Source: AB-137-C09 sp964458185 (GTDB lineage Bacteria; Pseudomonadota; Zetaproteobacteria; Mariprofundales; Mariprofundaceae). Taken from it: DNA of 64,000 bases. Positions 25,081-34,243 of the stretch are shown piece by piece (within the stretch, counting starts at the first letter, position 1; every line of letters starts with the position of its first letter). A program made the position numbers and the translations under genes. The notes beneath the pieces were generated by a model. That model did not search any database and was not told where the DNA came from. It saw only the letters and a list, made by a program, of their open reading frames with translations. The stretch is from NCBI GenBank assembly GCA_964458185.1, contig CAYWFG010000003.1, positions 1 through 64,000 on the forward strand. Reading direction: 5' to 3'.

Positions 25081-26507
25081 TAACGGTATTTGCCCTCATG
25101 GGCTTGCCGTTTGGTGCTGCGTTTTTTCGATCTTCGGTGAGCTGCCCGTGCTTCAGGGGTCTCAGTGCGTTGCGGATCAAGCCCTGCATAAGGATTTTTT
25201 GAGGCCGAAAAGATGAAGCGAACAGGAACCCCCGGAAGCTCAAAAACACGGCGGAAGTCTTGCTCTAAATAACGCAAGTAACCACCACGAATGGCAGCAG
25301 GTCGATTGCAAAAAACCTTAAAGGTAGGTGGTGTGGTTGTCACTTGAGAGATATATTTTAAACGCACGCTCGCGCCATCTGCCGACGGTGCGCGTTGACG
25401 AATTTGCACCGCTTCTAACCAACGATTTAATTCGCCTGTCCCTACAGTAAAACGATTTAACTCACCCGCTTTCAATGCCGCTTTCAATGCACCTTTGATG
25501 CCTTTTTTGTACTTCGCACTGATCCGCTTGACAGGCACATCAGGCAAACCACGCATGCGAAAGTTTAATCGTTCGGCATAATACTTCCATTCAGATTCTG
25601 AAAGAAGATCACATTTATTGACCACCACCATCAAAGCACAACCCGACTCGCGAGCCAATTGCATCAGCCGCATATCTTGTTCAACAATACCTTCATCACC
25701 ATCAAGCAACAATACTGCCACATCAGCACGACGAAACGCTTGCACCGCCTTCACGCGGGCGACAAATTCAATCACATCGGCAATACGCCCATGCTTGCGT
25801 TGACCTGCGGTGTCAATCAAGCGAACAATGCCACCTTGCCATGGAATATCGGAATCAATGGCATCACGGGTAGTGCCTGCAATGGGGCTAACCACCATCC
25901 GCTCACGCCCTAGCCACGCATTAATCAGCGTCGATTTACCCACATTGGGGCGACCAATCACACTGATACATGTTAGGGGGGGGGTTTGTGTCTCACTGGC
26001 GGGCTCCCAATCGGGTAAGGCTGATTCTAAGGCGCGTTTTAAAGCATTTACCCCTTCACCATGCATGGCAGACACAGGCAGTGGCTCACCAACACCAAGA
26101 CCATGAAAATCATGCGCTGCATTGGCGTTCTCTGCCTTATTGACGACCAACAGCAAGTCACGTCCACTGCGGCGCAACATATTAGCAATTTGATGATCCA
26201 CAGGGGTCACGCCTGTTTGCGCATCCACCGCAAACAACACCAAGTCTGCCACATCCAATGCTGCATCAACTTGGGTATCAATCGCCGCTTGCATATCGCC
26301 ATGCGGCGTTTCGCCAATGCCGCCAGTATCAACCAGTACCATCTGCCGTTTGCCACACAAGCATTGACCTTCGAGTCTATCAACCGTTACGCCAGGGCGA
26401 TCGCCAACAATCGCCTGCCTAAAGCCAACCAAGCGGTTAAAGAGGGTGGATTTTCCTACATTGGGGCGACCAACAATCGCCACTACGGGTAATCGTGCTA
26501 TTGCCAT
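25080..26507 (-). CDS. der: Ribosome biogenesis GTPase Der (EngA)
   Basis: Double-GTPase assembling the 50S subunit. The first G domain (about 6-165) has GRPNVGKSTLFN and VDTGGIGE; the second (about 184-350) has GRPNVGKSTLINA, DTAGQRKH and NKCD; a C-terminal KH-like domain follows. 475 aa is typical. A run of nine C residues (sense strand, 25976-25984) encodes part of the linker after the first G domain (TPPL), a possible slippage site. The Arg/Lys-rich C-terminal tail is normal. It overlaps bamB and ratA by 1 bp each. Confidence 0.97.
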   Translation of the reverse strand: MAIARLPVVAIVGRPNVGKSTLFNRLVGFRQAIVGDRPGVTVDRLEGQCLCGKRQMVLVDTGGIGETPHGDMQAAIDTQVDAALDVADLVLFAVDAQTGVTPVDHQIANMLRRSGRDLLLVVNKAENANAAHDFHGLGVGEPLPVSAMHGEGVNALKRALESALPDWEPASETQTPPLTCISVIGRPNVGKSTLINAWLGRERMVVSPIAGTTRDAIDSDIPWQGGIVRLIDTAGQRKHGRIADVIEFVARVKAVQAFRRADVAVLLLDGDEGIVEQDMRLMQLARESGCALMVVVNKCDLLSESEWKYYAERLNFRMRGLPDVPVKRISAKYKKGIKGALKAALKAGELNRFTVGTGELNRWLEAVQIRQRAPSADGASVRLKYISQVTTTPPTFKVFCNRPAAIRGGYLRYLEQDFRRVFELPGVPVRFIFSASKNPYAGLDPQRTETPEARAAHRRSKKRSTKRQAHEGKYR

Positions 26508-27661
26508 TATTGCACCATATACAAGCTGCCAAGGCTGTTGTGATACAACAGACCATCGACGGTAATAACGGGTAAACGATCAAAGCGACCAAGGAAAGCG
26601 CGAGATGCCAGCAAATCGCCATCGGCATTCAATCGAAATATTTTTCCTTGATCATCTTGCACCCACAACTGTTGTTGCCACAAAACAGGCCCCATCAATT
26701 CCCCTTTTGACACAGTACGATGCCAGATTAGCACCCCTGTTTTTATATTCCAAGCTTGCACTTCGCCATGACTATCTGCCATAAACATGCGTTCTCCCTG
26801 AATCACGGGGGATGATTTTAATGAAATTTTATGACTCATTAACGATGCACCATCTTGCCGTTGCAACATAAAAATCTCACCTTGATAAAAAGCTACCAGC
26901 AATATATCAGCAAAGGTGTTGCCACCCATTTTCAACAAAGGCAATGCCAAAGGGGTTGCCATCGGAATCTGCATATTGCCCAAAGCACCTGAACGTGCAT
27001 CCAGTAATAATTGCTTGCGCCACAATAAGTCACCTGTGGTAGCATTCAACGCCAAAGCATCGCCATTGCTGAGCAAGGTATAAACATGGTCATCTTTAAG
27101 CAAGGGTGTCGGACTGATATACATGCCCAAGGTTTCAGCCTTGGCAGAAAACACCCATTGTTTTTTGCCATCGCCAGATACACGGTACAAATGATCGTCA
27201 ATGGTTTGCACCAACAAATCAGCACCAACAGCAACAGGCGTGCTGGTCACTGCTGCCGATAATTGCAATCTCCAGATGGTTTCTTTTTTAACAGGGTCAA
27301 TCGCATACAATACACCCCCCGTATCACCGATGACAATCAGACCGTTTTTTAACTCTACGCCACCAGAATCTGAATTATCATCTATCGACAAACGCGCTTG
27401 CTCATGCCCTGACATCGACATCACATGAATACGGGCATCAAGTCCACCGATGGCAATGGTTGCTTCAGGCAATAAACCACTAACCATAGGGCGAGCAAAA
27501 CTCATGGCATCTTGGGGTTTTCGATTATCGACATCCGTTTGCCATACAATACTAATCGCTTGTTTGGGTGATGTTAAGGCACCATCTTTTGCAATGTTGT
27601 TGGTACAGCCAGAAAACACCGTCATAGCAATCAAAAGGAAAGACCATCGAGAAAATATCAT
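26507..27661 (-). CDS. bamB: Outer membrane assembly lipoprotein BamB
   Basis: Beta-propeller lipoprotein of the BAM outer-membrane protein assembly complex. Signal peptide and lipobox end at VFSGC. The body consists of PQQ-like blades: IAIGGLDARIHVMS, GVLYAIDPVKKETIWR, DHLYRVSGDGKKQWVF, LALNATTGDLLWRKQL, VQAWNIKTGVLIWHR and IFRLNADGDLLASR. 384 aa is the usual length. It lies between yfgM (4-bp overlap) and der (1-bp overlap), the standard gamma/beta order. Confidence 0.95.
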   Translation of the reverse strand: MIFSRWSFLLIAMTVFSGCTNNIAKDGALTSPKQAISIVWQTDVDNRKPQDAMSFARPMVSGLLPEATIAIGGLDARIHVMSMSGHEQARLSIDDNSDSGGVELKNGLIVIGDTGGVLYAIDPVKKETIWRLQLSAAVTSTPVAVGADLLVQTIDDHLYRVSGDGKKQWVFSAKAETLGMYISPTPLLKDDHVYTLLSNGDALALNATTGDLLWRKQLLLDARSGALGNMQIPMATPLALPLLKMGGNTFADILLVAFYQGEIFMLQRQDGASLMSHKISLKSSPVIQGERMFMADSHGEVQAWNIKTGVLIWHRTVSKGELMGPVLWQQQLWVQDDQGKIFRLNADGDLLASRAFLGRFDRLPVITVDGLLYHNSLGSLYMVQ

Positions 27662-28314
27662 TCTTGATCAGCAACCGACATGGCAAGCAAGGATGTGACT
27701 TTGTCTTCTAGCAATGCATCGTTACTTTTAGCAGCCAATGATTTTTTTAAATAATCTATTTTACTTGCGCCCTCACTGATGGTCGCCAATAAATAATAAC
27801 GCAGTTGCTCATACTGCGTGCCAAGGCGTGTAGCCAATACACTTTTGGCACGATCTGCTTGATCGTGAGCAATATAATATTCTGCCAAATCAAGCCGTGC
27901 TTGCCAGCGAAAGGGCTGTGCAATGGTATCGTCATCCATCAATGCTTGGTACATAGATTCAGGGTTTTCAACCAGTGCCGCTAATTGCAGTTGCGCCAAC
28001 AAACCATAAGCCGTGCCACTGTAATCTTTCACCACATCTGATAAAACGGCTTGTTTTTTCTCAAGGTCAGTTTGAACTAAACCTTGATAATACAATGAAG
28101 CTGCTGCTTCACGCTGCGAATTAAGACGTGCATTCCACAAGCTAGCCCCTGTTGCCACCAACAAAAGAACAACAATGCCAACGGTCAGTAATTGTTGATG
28201 TTTCCGTAACCAAGCCTGTATTTGTGCCGATTGCACATCCCGTTTTAAATCATCCATTTCAACAGAAAATTCTGCATCTATCGGGGGATTGCTTCCTTGT
28301 TTGTTACTGTTCAC
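27658..28314 (-). CDS. yfgM: YfgM-like ancillary SecYEG/chaperone TPR protein
   Basis: 218 aa with a single N-terminal membrane anchor (about 42-62) after a cytoplasmic DDLKRDVQSAQIQAWLRKHQQ segment, followed by a periplasmic TPR-like domain (YYQGLVQTDLEKKQAVLSDVV, LAEYYIAHDQADRAKSVLATR). In E. coli YfgM associates with PpiD and the SecYEG translocon. The start is a GTG with AAGGA 9 bp before it. It is the first gene of yfgM-bamB-der-ratA-rnfH. The 151-bp upstream spacer contains a TATAAT near 28370 and a TTGACA, but they are too far apart for one promoter. Confidence 0.9.
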   Translation of the reverse strand: MNSNKQGSNPPIDAEFSVEMDDLKRDVQSAQIQAWLRKHQQLLTVGIVVLLLVATGASLWNARLNSQREAAASLYYQGLVQTDLEKKQAVLSDVVKDYSGTAYGLLAQLQLAALVENPESMYQALMDDDTIAQPFRWQARLDLAEYYIAHDQADRAKSVLATRLGTQYEQLRYYLLATISEGASKIDYLKKSLAAKSNDALLEDKVTSLLAMSVADQE

Positions 28315-28465
28315 TGTATTGTCCTTCTTACTAGCACGATCAATTCAAGGCAAAGCCAAGTCTTATTATAGAACCAGCCAAGCTAGGAAAAGCCCCTACG
28401 CTGTCAACAAGGTTAGCCAAGCAAGTGTGGGTAATTATAAGCAATCAATGATTTAGCTGCTAGTC

Positions 28466-31400
28466 CTACGCCCTTGCTTTTCGGCTTAAAAAGCGTTGCC
28501 CCAAACCATGAAAGTCCATCGCAATTCCCATTGCCGCAGGAATAGAAAATAAGGTGATAAAGGTAGAAAACAACAAGCCCCAAGACAATGCCAATGCCAT
28601 TGGCGAGACAAACGGATCATGTCCACCCCAACCATAAGCGGTAGGTAACAAGCCCACCACCGTGGTAATCGCCGTCAACAACACAGCCCGCAACCTGCGC
28701 ACACCACTATCAATCACAGCATCACGCCATGCTTGACCTTCTGCCAAGGCACGTTGAATAAACACAGCCATCACCAAAGAAGCATTGACCACCACACCCG
28801 TCAATGCCACAAAGCCCATCATTGCCATAAATGAAATCGGTTGATGGTGCAGCCAAAAGGCGACCACAATACCAATCACACCAAAGGGAATCGCCAGCAT
28901 CACCAACACGGGGTAGCGAATACTGTTGAATTGAATGGCTAAAATAATGAAGATACCCGCCAAAGCAAAAGAAAAGCTAAATATCAGCCCTCGCAATGAT
29001 TCTTTGCTGCGTTCTTCTTCGCCACCTAAATGCACACGGGTGTTTGTTGCACCTGCCAACCATAGGGGTTGATCCTTGCTGACGCGGGCATTCAATTCTT
29101 TTGAAGTGATAATATTACGATCCACCTCGGCAGAGACATGCATCACCCGATGACCATTTTTATGGCGAATGCTGTTGCTGCCTGTGGCTTCTACGACTTT
29201 GGCAATACGATGCAAAGGAACCAAGCCACCTCGCAAGTTAGGAATCTGAAGTTGCATTAAGGTTTCAATATGACGGCGCGCCGATACAGGGTAGCGAATG
29301 GTGACATCGACTTCTTCTTTCCCTTGTTTTAACGTCGAGACTCGCAGACCATCAAACGCTGCCCGCACATGGGTCGCAATCGTTGCCAAATCAATGCCTG
29401 CATACGCAGCCAAAGCACGGTCTACCTCAATATGCAGCTCAGGATCGCCTGGCTCTAAATCACTTTCAATGGCATACACACCTTTGATCGCCGTTAAATA
29501 ATCAATCACGCGCTGACTAATAGCACGCATTTCAGCCTCGCTACCACCTGTTAGTTCTACTTGCAACGCCCTGCCAACAGGGGGGCCTGAGGCACGCATG
29601 GCAAAGCTAATCTCCATTGCTGGGAATAATGCAGGTATGTTTTTTTCCAAAGCATCCATCACCGTGTAGGCACTCACATCCCGCTTGGTGAAGGGAGTCA
29701 TAATCACCCGTACAAAACCAAAGCGATCGCCCATTTGTTTGAGTGCTTCGCGTTGATCGGCACTGTTTTCTCCTGCCACCAATGTCGTGGTCTCTAATAA
29801 TACGGGATCAATGCGCTCACGCACGGCTTGATCCAGTTGTTGCAACTTAGCATAGGTCGCTTCTAAAGTTGTCCCTGGTGGCAGGGTGACGCGCAAATAA
29901 AACTGAGACTCTGCACCCGCAGGAAACAATTGAAATTTCATTTCTTTGGCAAGCAACGCTGCCCCCAACAGTGAAGCTAAGGTAAGAATAATCGTTAAAT
30001 AACGCCATTTAACAGCCGCTTTTAACACGGGTTTATACAACGATTGGATAGTACGAAACAACCAGCGTTCTTTAGGGTGTTTGCTGGCATTGGCAAAATC
30101 ACGGATATGATTGGGTAAAATAAAAATCGCTTCGACCCAAGAAAACATCAGCAAAGTAACCACCACCACTGGGATGGAATAAATAAACTTGCCAATAATC
30201 CCTTCCATGTACATCAGTGGTAAAAATGCCACTACCGTGGTCAATACAGTGGCTGTCACAGGGCCAAACAACTCATGCGTGCCAACAATGGCTGCATCCT
30301 CAGCGTTTAAGCCTCGTTCCATGTGCCATGTGATATTTTCACCGATAATAATGGCATCATCCACCATCAAGCCCAACACCATGATAAAACCAAACATGGT
30401 CAACAAGTTCAATGTTACACCCGATAAATAGAGCAATAACAAGCCCGAAAAAAAGATAATCGGCAAACCCCATGCCGTCGTTATTGCTACCGAAGGGCGC
30501 AAAAACAGCAGCAATAACAGCAACACCAAGCCCAGCCCTATTGCCCCATTGTTGGTTAATACATGCAAACGAAGACGGGTGATCAATGAAAAATCTTGGT
30601 AGGCACGTACTTTTACCGCTGCCCCATACTTGCTGGGAATGGTATCTAAATAACTGCGTACCCGATCCACCAAGGCAATAATATCAGCATCGCCTTTTTT
30701 GATCACGATCATGTTTAGGGCTGGTTCACCTTGCGCACCGACATAGCGGCGCGCCTGCACCAATGTGCGGCTTACATCAGCTACATCACGCAAGCGTAAC
30801 ACATCTCCGCGATCGTTAGCTCGCAATACCAAATCACCCGCATCAGCAGCAGAATGAAACTCACCCACGATACGAATCATGTGTTGTCCATTCACACCTT
30901 TTAGCGTGCCGCCAGGGGCATTGACGTTCCAACCGTTAATCAGCTTGATGACATCATTAATAGCAATACGATGGCGGCGCATGCGTTGAGGGTCGAGCGT
31001 AATGCGGATTTCTTCTTTGCGATCACCTTGCACAAATACGCGAGATACCCCCTTAATTGCCACCACATCATCTTCAATATGGTCGCCCAGTTGCTTTAAT
31101 GTTACATCGTCAAATTGTCCAAAAATAGAAAATGTCAATACGGGGGCTTGTTCGGATTTTATTTCAGATATCACAGGGTCGGCAGGCATATCAAGCGGTA
31201 AACGTGCGCGATTGATCGCTTGCTGCACGTCCGCAACCAAGCGAGAACGGTCGGTAAAGTCAGGGTCTACTTCAATGCTAATTTGCATCGTACCAGGGAA
31301 CGCCGTACTGCGAATAGCATTGATGCCATCTAGCCCCTTTAATTCTCGTTCAATGGGTGAGATAAGCAATTGCTCAACTTCTTTTGGTGTTGTACCAAGG

Positions 31401-31555
31401 TATGCCCCAGAGATAGCAATCATATCAAAATTAACACTGGGAAAGGCTTCTCGCTGAATGTTTTTAGCCGCATACATGCCACCAAGCAACAGCATTACTG
31501 ACAATAAATTAACCACCAGTCCACGGCGAACAAAAAAAGCAATGATTGCACGCAT
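28466..31555 (-). CDS. RND efflux permease (AcrB/MMPL superfamily)
   Basis: Inner-membrane proton-driven exporter, 1029 aa, twelve transmembrane helices in two halves. TM4 has GLMVDDAIIIGENI, which holds the proton-relay Asp pair; FGFIMVLGLMVD and GVIGIVVAFW...MGFVALTGVVVNASLVM mark the two halves. The periplasmic loops include EAFPSVNFDMIAISGAYLG. It starts at ATG 31555 overlapping the TolC-like stop (TGATG). No periplasmic adaptor (MFP) gene lies in the operon, so it either uses one encoded elsewhere or works unconventionally. The substrate is not predictable. Confidence 0.92.
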   Translation of the reverse strand: MRAIIAFFVRRGLVVNLLSVMLLLGGMYAAKNIQREAFPSVNFDMIAISGAYLGTTPKEVEQLLISPIERELKGLDGINAIRSTAFPGTMQISIEVDPDFTDRSRLVADVQQAINRARLPLDMPADPVISEIKSEQAPVLTFSIFGQFDDVTLKQLGDHIEDDVVAIKGVSRVFVQGDRKEEIRITLDPQRMRRHRIAINDVIKLINGWNVNAPGGTLKGVNGQHMIRIVGEFHSAADAGDLVLRANDRGDVLRLRDVADVSRTLVQARRYVGAQGEPALNMIVIKKGDADIIALVDRVRSYLDTIPSKYGAAVKVRAYQDFSLITRLRLHVLTNNGAIGLGLVLLLLLLFLRPSVAITTAWGLPIIFFSGLLLLYLSGVTLNLLTMFGFIMVLGLMVDDAIIIGENITWHMERGLNAEDAAIVGTHELFGPVTATVLTTVVAFLPLMYMEGIIGKFIYSIPVVVVTLLMFSWVEAIFILPNHIRDFANASKHPKERWLFRTIQSLYKPVLKAAVKWRYLTIILTLASLLGAALLAKEMKFQLFPAGAESQFYLRVTLPPGTTLEATYAKLQQLDQAVRERIDPVLLETTTLVAGENSADQREALKQMGDRFGFVRVIMTPFTKRDVSAYTVMDALEKNIPALFPAMEISFAMRASGPPVGRALQVELTGGSEAEMRAISQRVIDYLTAIKGVYAIESDLEPGDPELHIEVDRALAAYAGIDLATIATHVRAAFDGLRVSTLKQGKEEVDVTIRYPVSARRHIETLMQLQIPNLRGGLVPLHRIAKVVEATGSNSIRHKNGHRVMHVSAEVDRNIITSKELNARVSKDQPLWLAGATNTRVHLGGEEERSKESLRGLIFSFSFALAGIFIILAIQFNSIRYPVLVMLAIPFGVIGIVVAFWLHHQPISFMAMMGFVALTGVVVNASLVMAVFIQRALAEGQAWRDAVIDSGVRRLRAVLLTAITTVVGLLPTAYGWGGHDPFVSPMALALSWGLLFSTFITLFSIPAAMGIAMDFHGLGQRFLSRKARA

Positions 31556-33024
31556 CAATGGTGTTCCGATGTTGGCAAAAAGTCCCCAGCAGCAAACAAT
31601 AACCGTGCGCGAGCCAAATCAATATTAATCTGCTGCAAGGCAGCTTGCAGTTCTGCGGCGCGTAAGTCTCCCGAAAACTGGGTAATGGTTGCCGTATCTG
31701 AGCGTCCTTCACGGTAACGCTGAATTTCAGCACGGTATTTTTTTTGCTCTGCTTTCATGCGCTGCTGCAAAGCGCGGTAATTCTGTTGGGCGTTTTCTAA
31801 ATCGGTGCGGGCATTGGCTATTTCTGTGCGAATTTGTTCAATGGCTTGCCATTGTTGTAACACTGCTTGCTCACGTTGCAAAGCATTGCGTGCCAATGCC
31901 GCTTTGGTGGCATGTTTGCCGATAGTGTCTTTTAATTCAATACCGATACCAACAAAACGATCACGCAAATCAACACTATCGTTGATGGTACGGTTGCTTA
32001 AGCCTGATAAGGCACGACTGCCTACTTGCCCGATAAGATCAAGCTGGGGTTGCAAACGGTCTGCTAGCATGGCATGGGTCGATTCAGTTGCCGCGATTTG
32101 TGCTTGCAGCATACGAAATACAGGGCGTTGCTTTTTTGCATCGTTCAATAATTGTCGATCTGTGCGTAATAATGATTGCAATACCGTGGTATCAGCTTGG
32201 GTATCAGCATGTAATGGCGATGCGGTTGATGGTTGTAACAATAAACGCTTCAGAGCAGTGCGACTGCTTTGCAACGCTGCATTTGCCTGTACCCGTGCTG
32301 CTTTTCGGGTGGCAAGCAAGGCTTCGGTTTGCAACCGATCTGCCGCTTCGACTAAACCAAAGTTTTCACGTTTGCGTTGGTAACGCAATAATACACTGAC
32401 TCGATGCACTGCATCATCAGCAATGCGCAGGCTGATTTCATTGGCTGCTAGCTGATAGTAGGCGGCAATGCCTTGTGCTAATAACTGTTCTTGTTGAACC
32501 ACCACATTCCAATGTGCCACGGCAACACCATCGGCATTGATGCCTGCTTGAGCATGGTAAGCAGGGTTGTCATGACCTTGCCATAGCGGGTAACGGTATA
32601 CCACATCTATTTTGCTTTCATAAATAGGATTCAACGATGATTGAAAAAAACCAGGGGTGGTTGCTGGGTAACGCAAACGGGTGCGCGTATAACTCAATGT
32701 TGATGTTAGCGTTGCACCGTTTGCCAAAGGTTTCAGTATATTTGCCGACAACACCCCTAAGTTAGTGATATTAGAACCAAAGGGACTGGGGCTGGGCTTT
32801 TTTTCATCAGAACCATTCAGTGCCACACCCCATTGACTATCTAGCAATGCTTCGCGTTGTTGATCGTCAATGCGCCGCACCGATTCATTTAGCTGTGCCA
32901 ATGCAAGATTGGGTTGCTCTTGCAACACACCATGCAATACCTGCGATAAATCAATGGTCTCTGCCAGACTCACCACTGGCTGCATCAGCAGCCAGCCAAC
33001 TATCATAAAACAACCACGCAACAT
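31555..33024 (-). CDS. TolC-like outer-membrane factor
   Basis: 489-residue outer-membrane efflux protein with a signal peptide (about 1-25, ending SLAETIDL). Two repeats of long helices carry coiled-coil content (QQLLAQGIAAYYQLAANEISLRIADDAV, IRTEIANARTDLENAQQNYRALQQRM), and the beta segments include TSTLSYTRTRLRYPAT. It starts 1 bp after the efp stop (TAATATG), so it may be read through from efp, and it is coupled to the RND permease by a 1-bp overlap. In standard pumps an adaptor gene lies between or before these genes; none is here. Confidence 0.85.
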   Translation of the reverse strand: MLRGCFMIVGWLLMQPVVSLAETIDLSQVLHGVLQEQPNLALAQLNESVRRIDDQQREALLDSQWGVALNGSDEKKPSPSPFGSNITNLGVLSANILKPLANGATLTSTLSYTRTRLRYPATTPGFFQSSLNPIYESKIDVVYRYPLWQGHDNPAYHAQAGINADGVAVAHWNVVVQQEQLLAQGIAAYYQLAANEISLRIADDAVHRVSVLLRYQRKRENFGLVEAADRLQTEALLATRKAARVQANAALQSSRTALKRLLLQPSTASPLHADTQADTTVLQSLLRTDRQLLNDAKKQRPVFRMLQAQIAATESTHAMLADRLQPQLDLIGQVGSRALSGLSNRTINDSVDLRDRFVGIGIELKDTIGKHATKAALARNALQREQAVLQQWQAIEQIRTEIANARTDLENAQQNYRALQQRMKAEQKKYRAEIQRYREGRSDTATITQFSGDLRAAELQAALQQINIDLARARLLFAAGDFLPTSEHH

Positions 33025-33025
33025 A

Positions 33026-33586
33026 TTAAGCCCGTTCGATGTATTCACCACTTTCTGTATTAACACGAACTTTCGTGCCTACTTCTAAATAGGGCGGAAC
33101 CATGATCGACACGCCTGTTTCTAGCACACCAGGTTTGTATGAACCTGTAGCCGTTTGCCCTTTGATCGAGGCATCACACTCAACCACGGTCAAGGTAACA
33201 CTTTGCGGTAATTGGACACTTAATGGTTGATCGCCATGAAATTCTACAATCACGTTGGTTTCGGGCAACATATAAGGCAATACATGTTGTAACATTTTCT
33301 CTGTTAAGGCAATTTGTTCATAATTGCTGGTATCCATAAAATGGTAGGATTCGCCATCGTTATACAAATATTGCATGTTTTTTTGTTCTAGTATGGCGCG
33401 CTCTACCCGTTCGGTAGAATTGAATCGTTTATTGGTTTTATTCCCCGTCATCAGATTGCGCATTTCAATTTGCATGCAAGCCACACCTTTACCGGGGGTA
33501 ACGTGTTGGGTTTTCATCACCCGCCATAAACCACCATCCCATTCCAAGATGTTGCCTGCGCGAATTGCTGTTGCATTGATTTGCAT
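33026..33586 (-). CDS. efp: Elongation factor P
   Basis: Rescues ribosomes stalled at polyproline. 186 aa with three domains; the modified-lysine position is Lys33 in HVTPGKG, matching E. coli Lys34. The N-terminal open frame extends 18 codons further, but MQINATAIRAG at 33586 with AGGAACA upstream is the normal start. An OB-type C-terminal SGEYIERA ends it. No epmA/epmB modification genes are in the window. The TolC-like gene follows after a single base. Confidence 0.97.
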   Translation of the reverse strand: MQINATAIRAGNILEWDGGLWRVMKTQHVTPGKGVACMQIEMRNLMTGNKTNKRFNSTERVERAILEQKNMQYLYNDGESYHFMDTSNYEQIALTEKMLQHVLPYMLPETNVIVEFHGDQPLSVQLPQSVTLTVVECDASIKGQTATGSYKPGVLETGVSIMVPPYLEVGTKVRVNTESGEYIERA

Positions 33587-33669
33587 AGTCTGTGTTCCTG
33601 CCTGATCTGTAAAAGATAAAAAAGCGTATACTAGCAGCAATGGGTTTACAAGTTTACTGTAAAAAAAGA

Positions 33670-33833
33670 GGCATCCTTCATATTCCAGTTGACACTTTTA
33701 AGGGGAATGAAATATGTTTTTAATAACATATAAATATTTATAAATCAATATGTTAGCGAAATAATAAAAAATATTTTATGGGTCTAATATCCTTTAAAGT
33801 GTCAACTACTTTTGGGGTAATATGAAGGATGCC
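33670..33833. mobile_element. 164-bp MITE-like element with imperfect inverted ends
   Basis: Left end (33670-33684) GGCATCCTTCATATT is repeated inverted at the right end (33819-33833). Just inside, AGTTGACACTTT (left, 33687-33698) pairs with AAAGTGTCAACT (right, 33796-33807), giving nested arms around an AT-rich centre with no ORF. It sits about 85 bp upstream of efp. A target-site duplication is not clear because the flanks are A-rich. Confidence 0.6.
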
Positions 33834-34033
33834 AAAAATTGGGTCTGAAAGGGTTTGGTGAGTCGGTCATTTTTTTTCTTACTCCTGATAATATCAAATA
33901 TAATCAGTATTGTTACACCATTATTTTTGAAAGATCAAGAGGGAAAATTGGCTTTTTTCTTTTCGGCTAAGGTCTAGTTATCTGCTTGAGTTGATGCGGT
34001 ATATTTCAAGCCTGCCCCCCCCTCATGATGATC
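33834..34033. other. Non-coding spacer next to the nuclease gene
   Basis: 200 bp between the inverted-repeat element and the stop of the nuclease gene. It is AT-rich with several T-runs (33871-33878 and 33953-33958) and a run of eight C at 34015-34022. I see no ORF, RNA gene or convincing promoter. The T-runs could serve termination of the nuclease transcript, but no adjacent stem is clear. Confidence 0.5.
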
Positions 34034-34243
34034 TCATCCGTTGTTATTCATGCGTAACCGCCCAATCTCTTCAACAGTCAAGCCAGTTTTTGCCGAAATA
34101 GTCTCATCATTAAAGTCATCAAGAAGCAATAAGGCAATTCGAATAGAGGTATTATGCTCGCCTTCCTCTCGACCTTCTTTTCGACCTTCTTTTCGACCCT
34201 CCTCTCGTCCTTCTTCTCGCCCTTCCTTGCGACCTTTCATCAT
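34034..34243 (-). CDS. Possible internal small protein of the Rpn gene
   Basis: Hypothetical in-frame product of 69 residues starting at ATG 34243 (or 34240), comprising the GREEG repeat and the C-terminal helical domain. The only initiation evidence is TAGG a few bases before the ATG pair. It is suggested by reports that E. coli Rpn genes encode intragenic C-terminal antitoxins; nothing here proves translation. Confidence 0.3.
   Translation of the reverse strand: MMKGRKEGREEGREEGRKEGRKEGREEGEHNTSIRIALLLLDDFNDETISAKTGLTVEEIGRLRMNNNG

Noticed and set aside
28315..28465. TTGACA and TATAAT before yfgM as one promoter
   Set aside because: They are 31 bp apart, too far for a sigma70 promoter.
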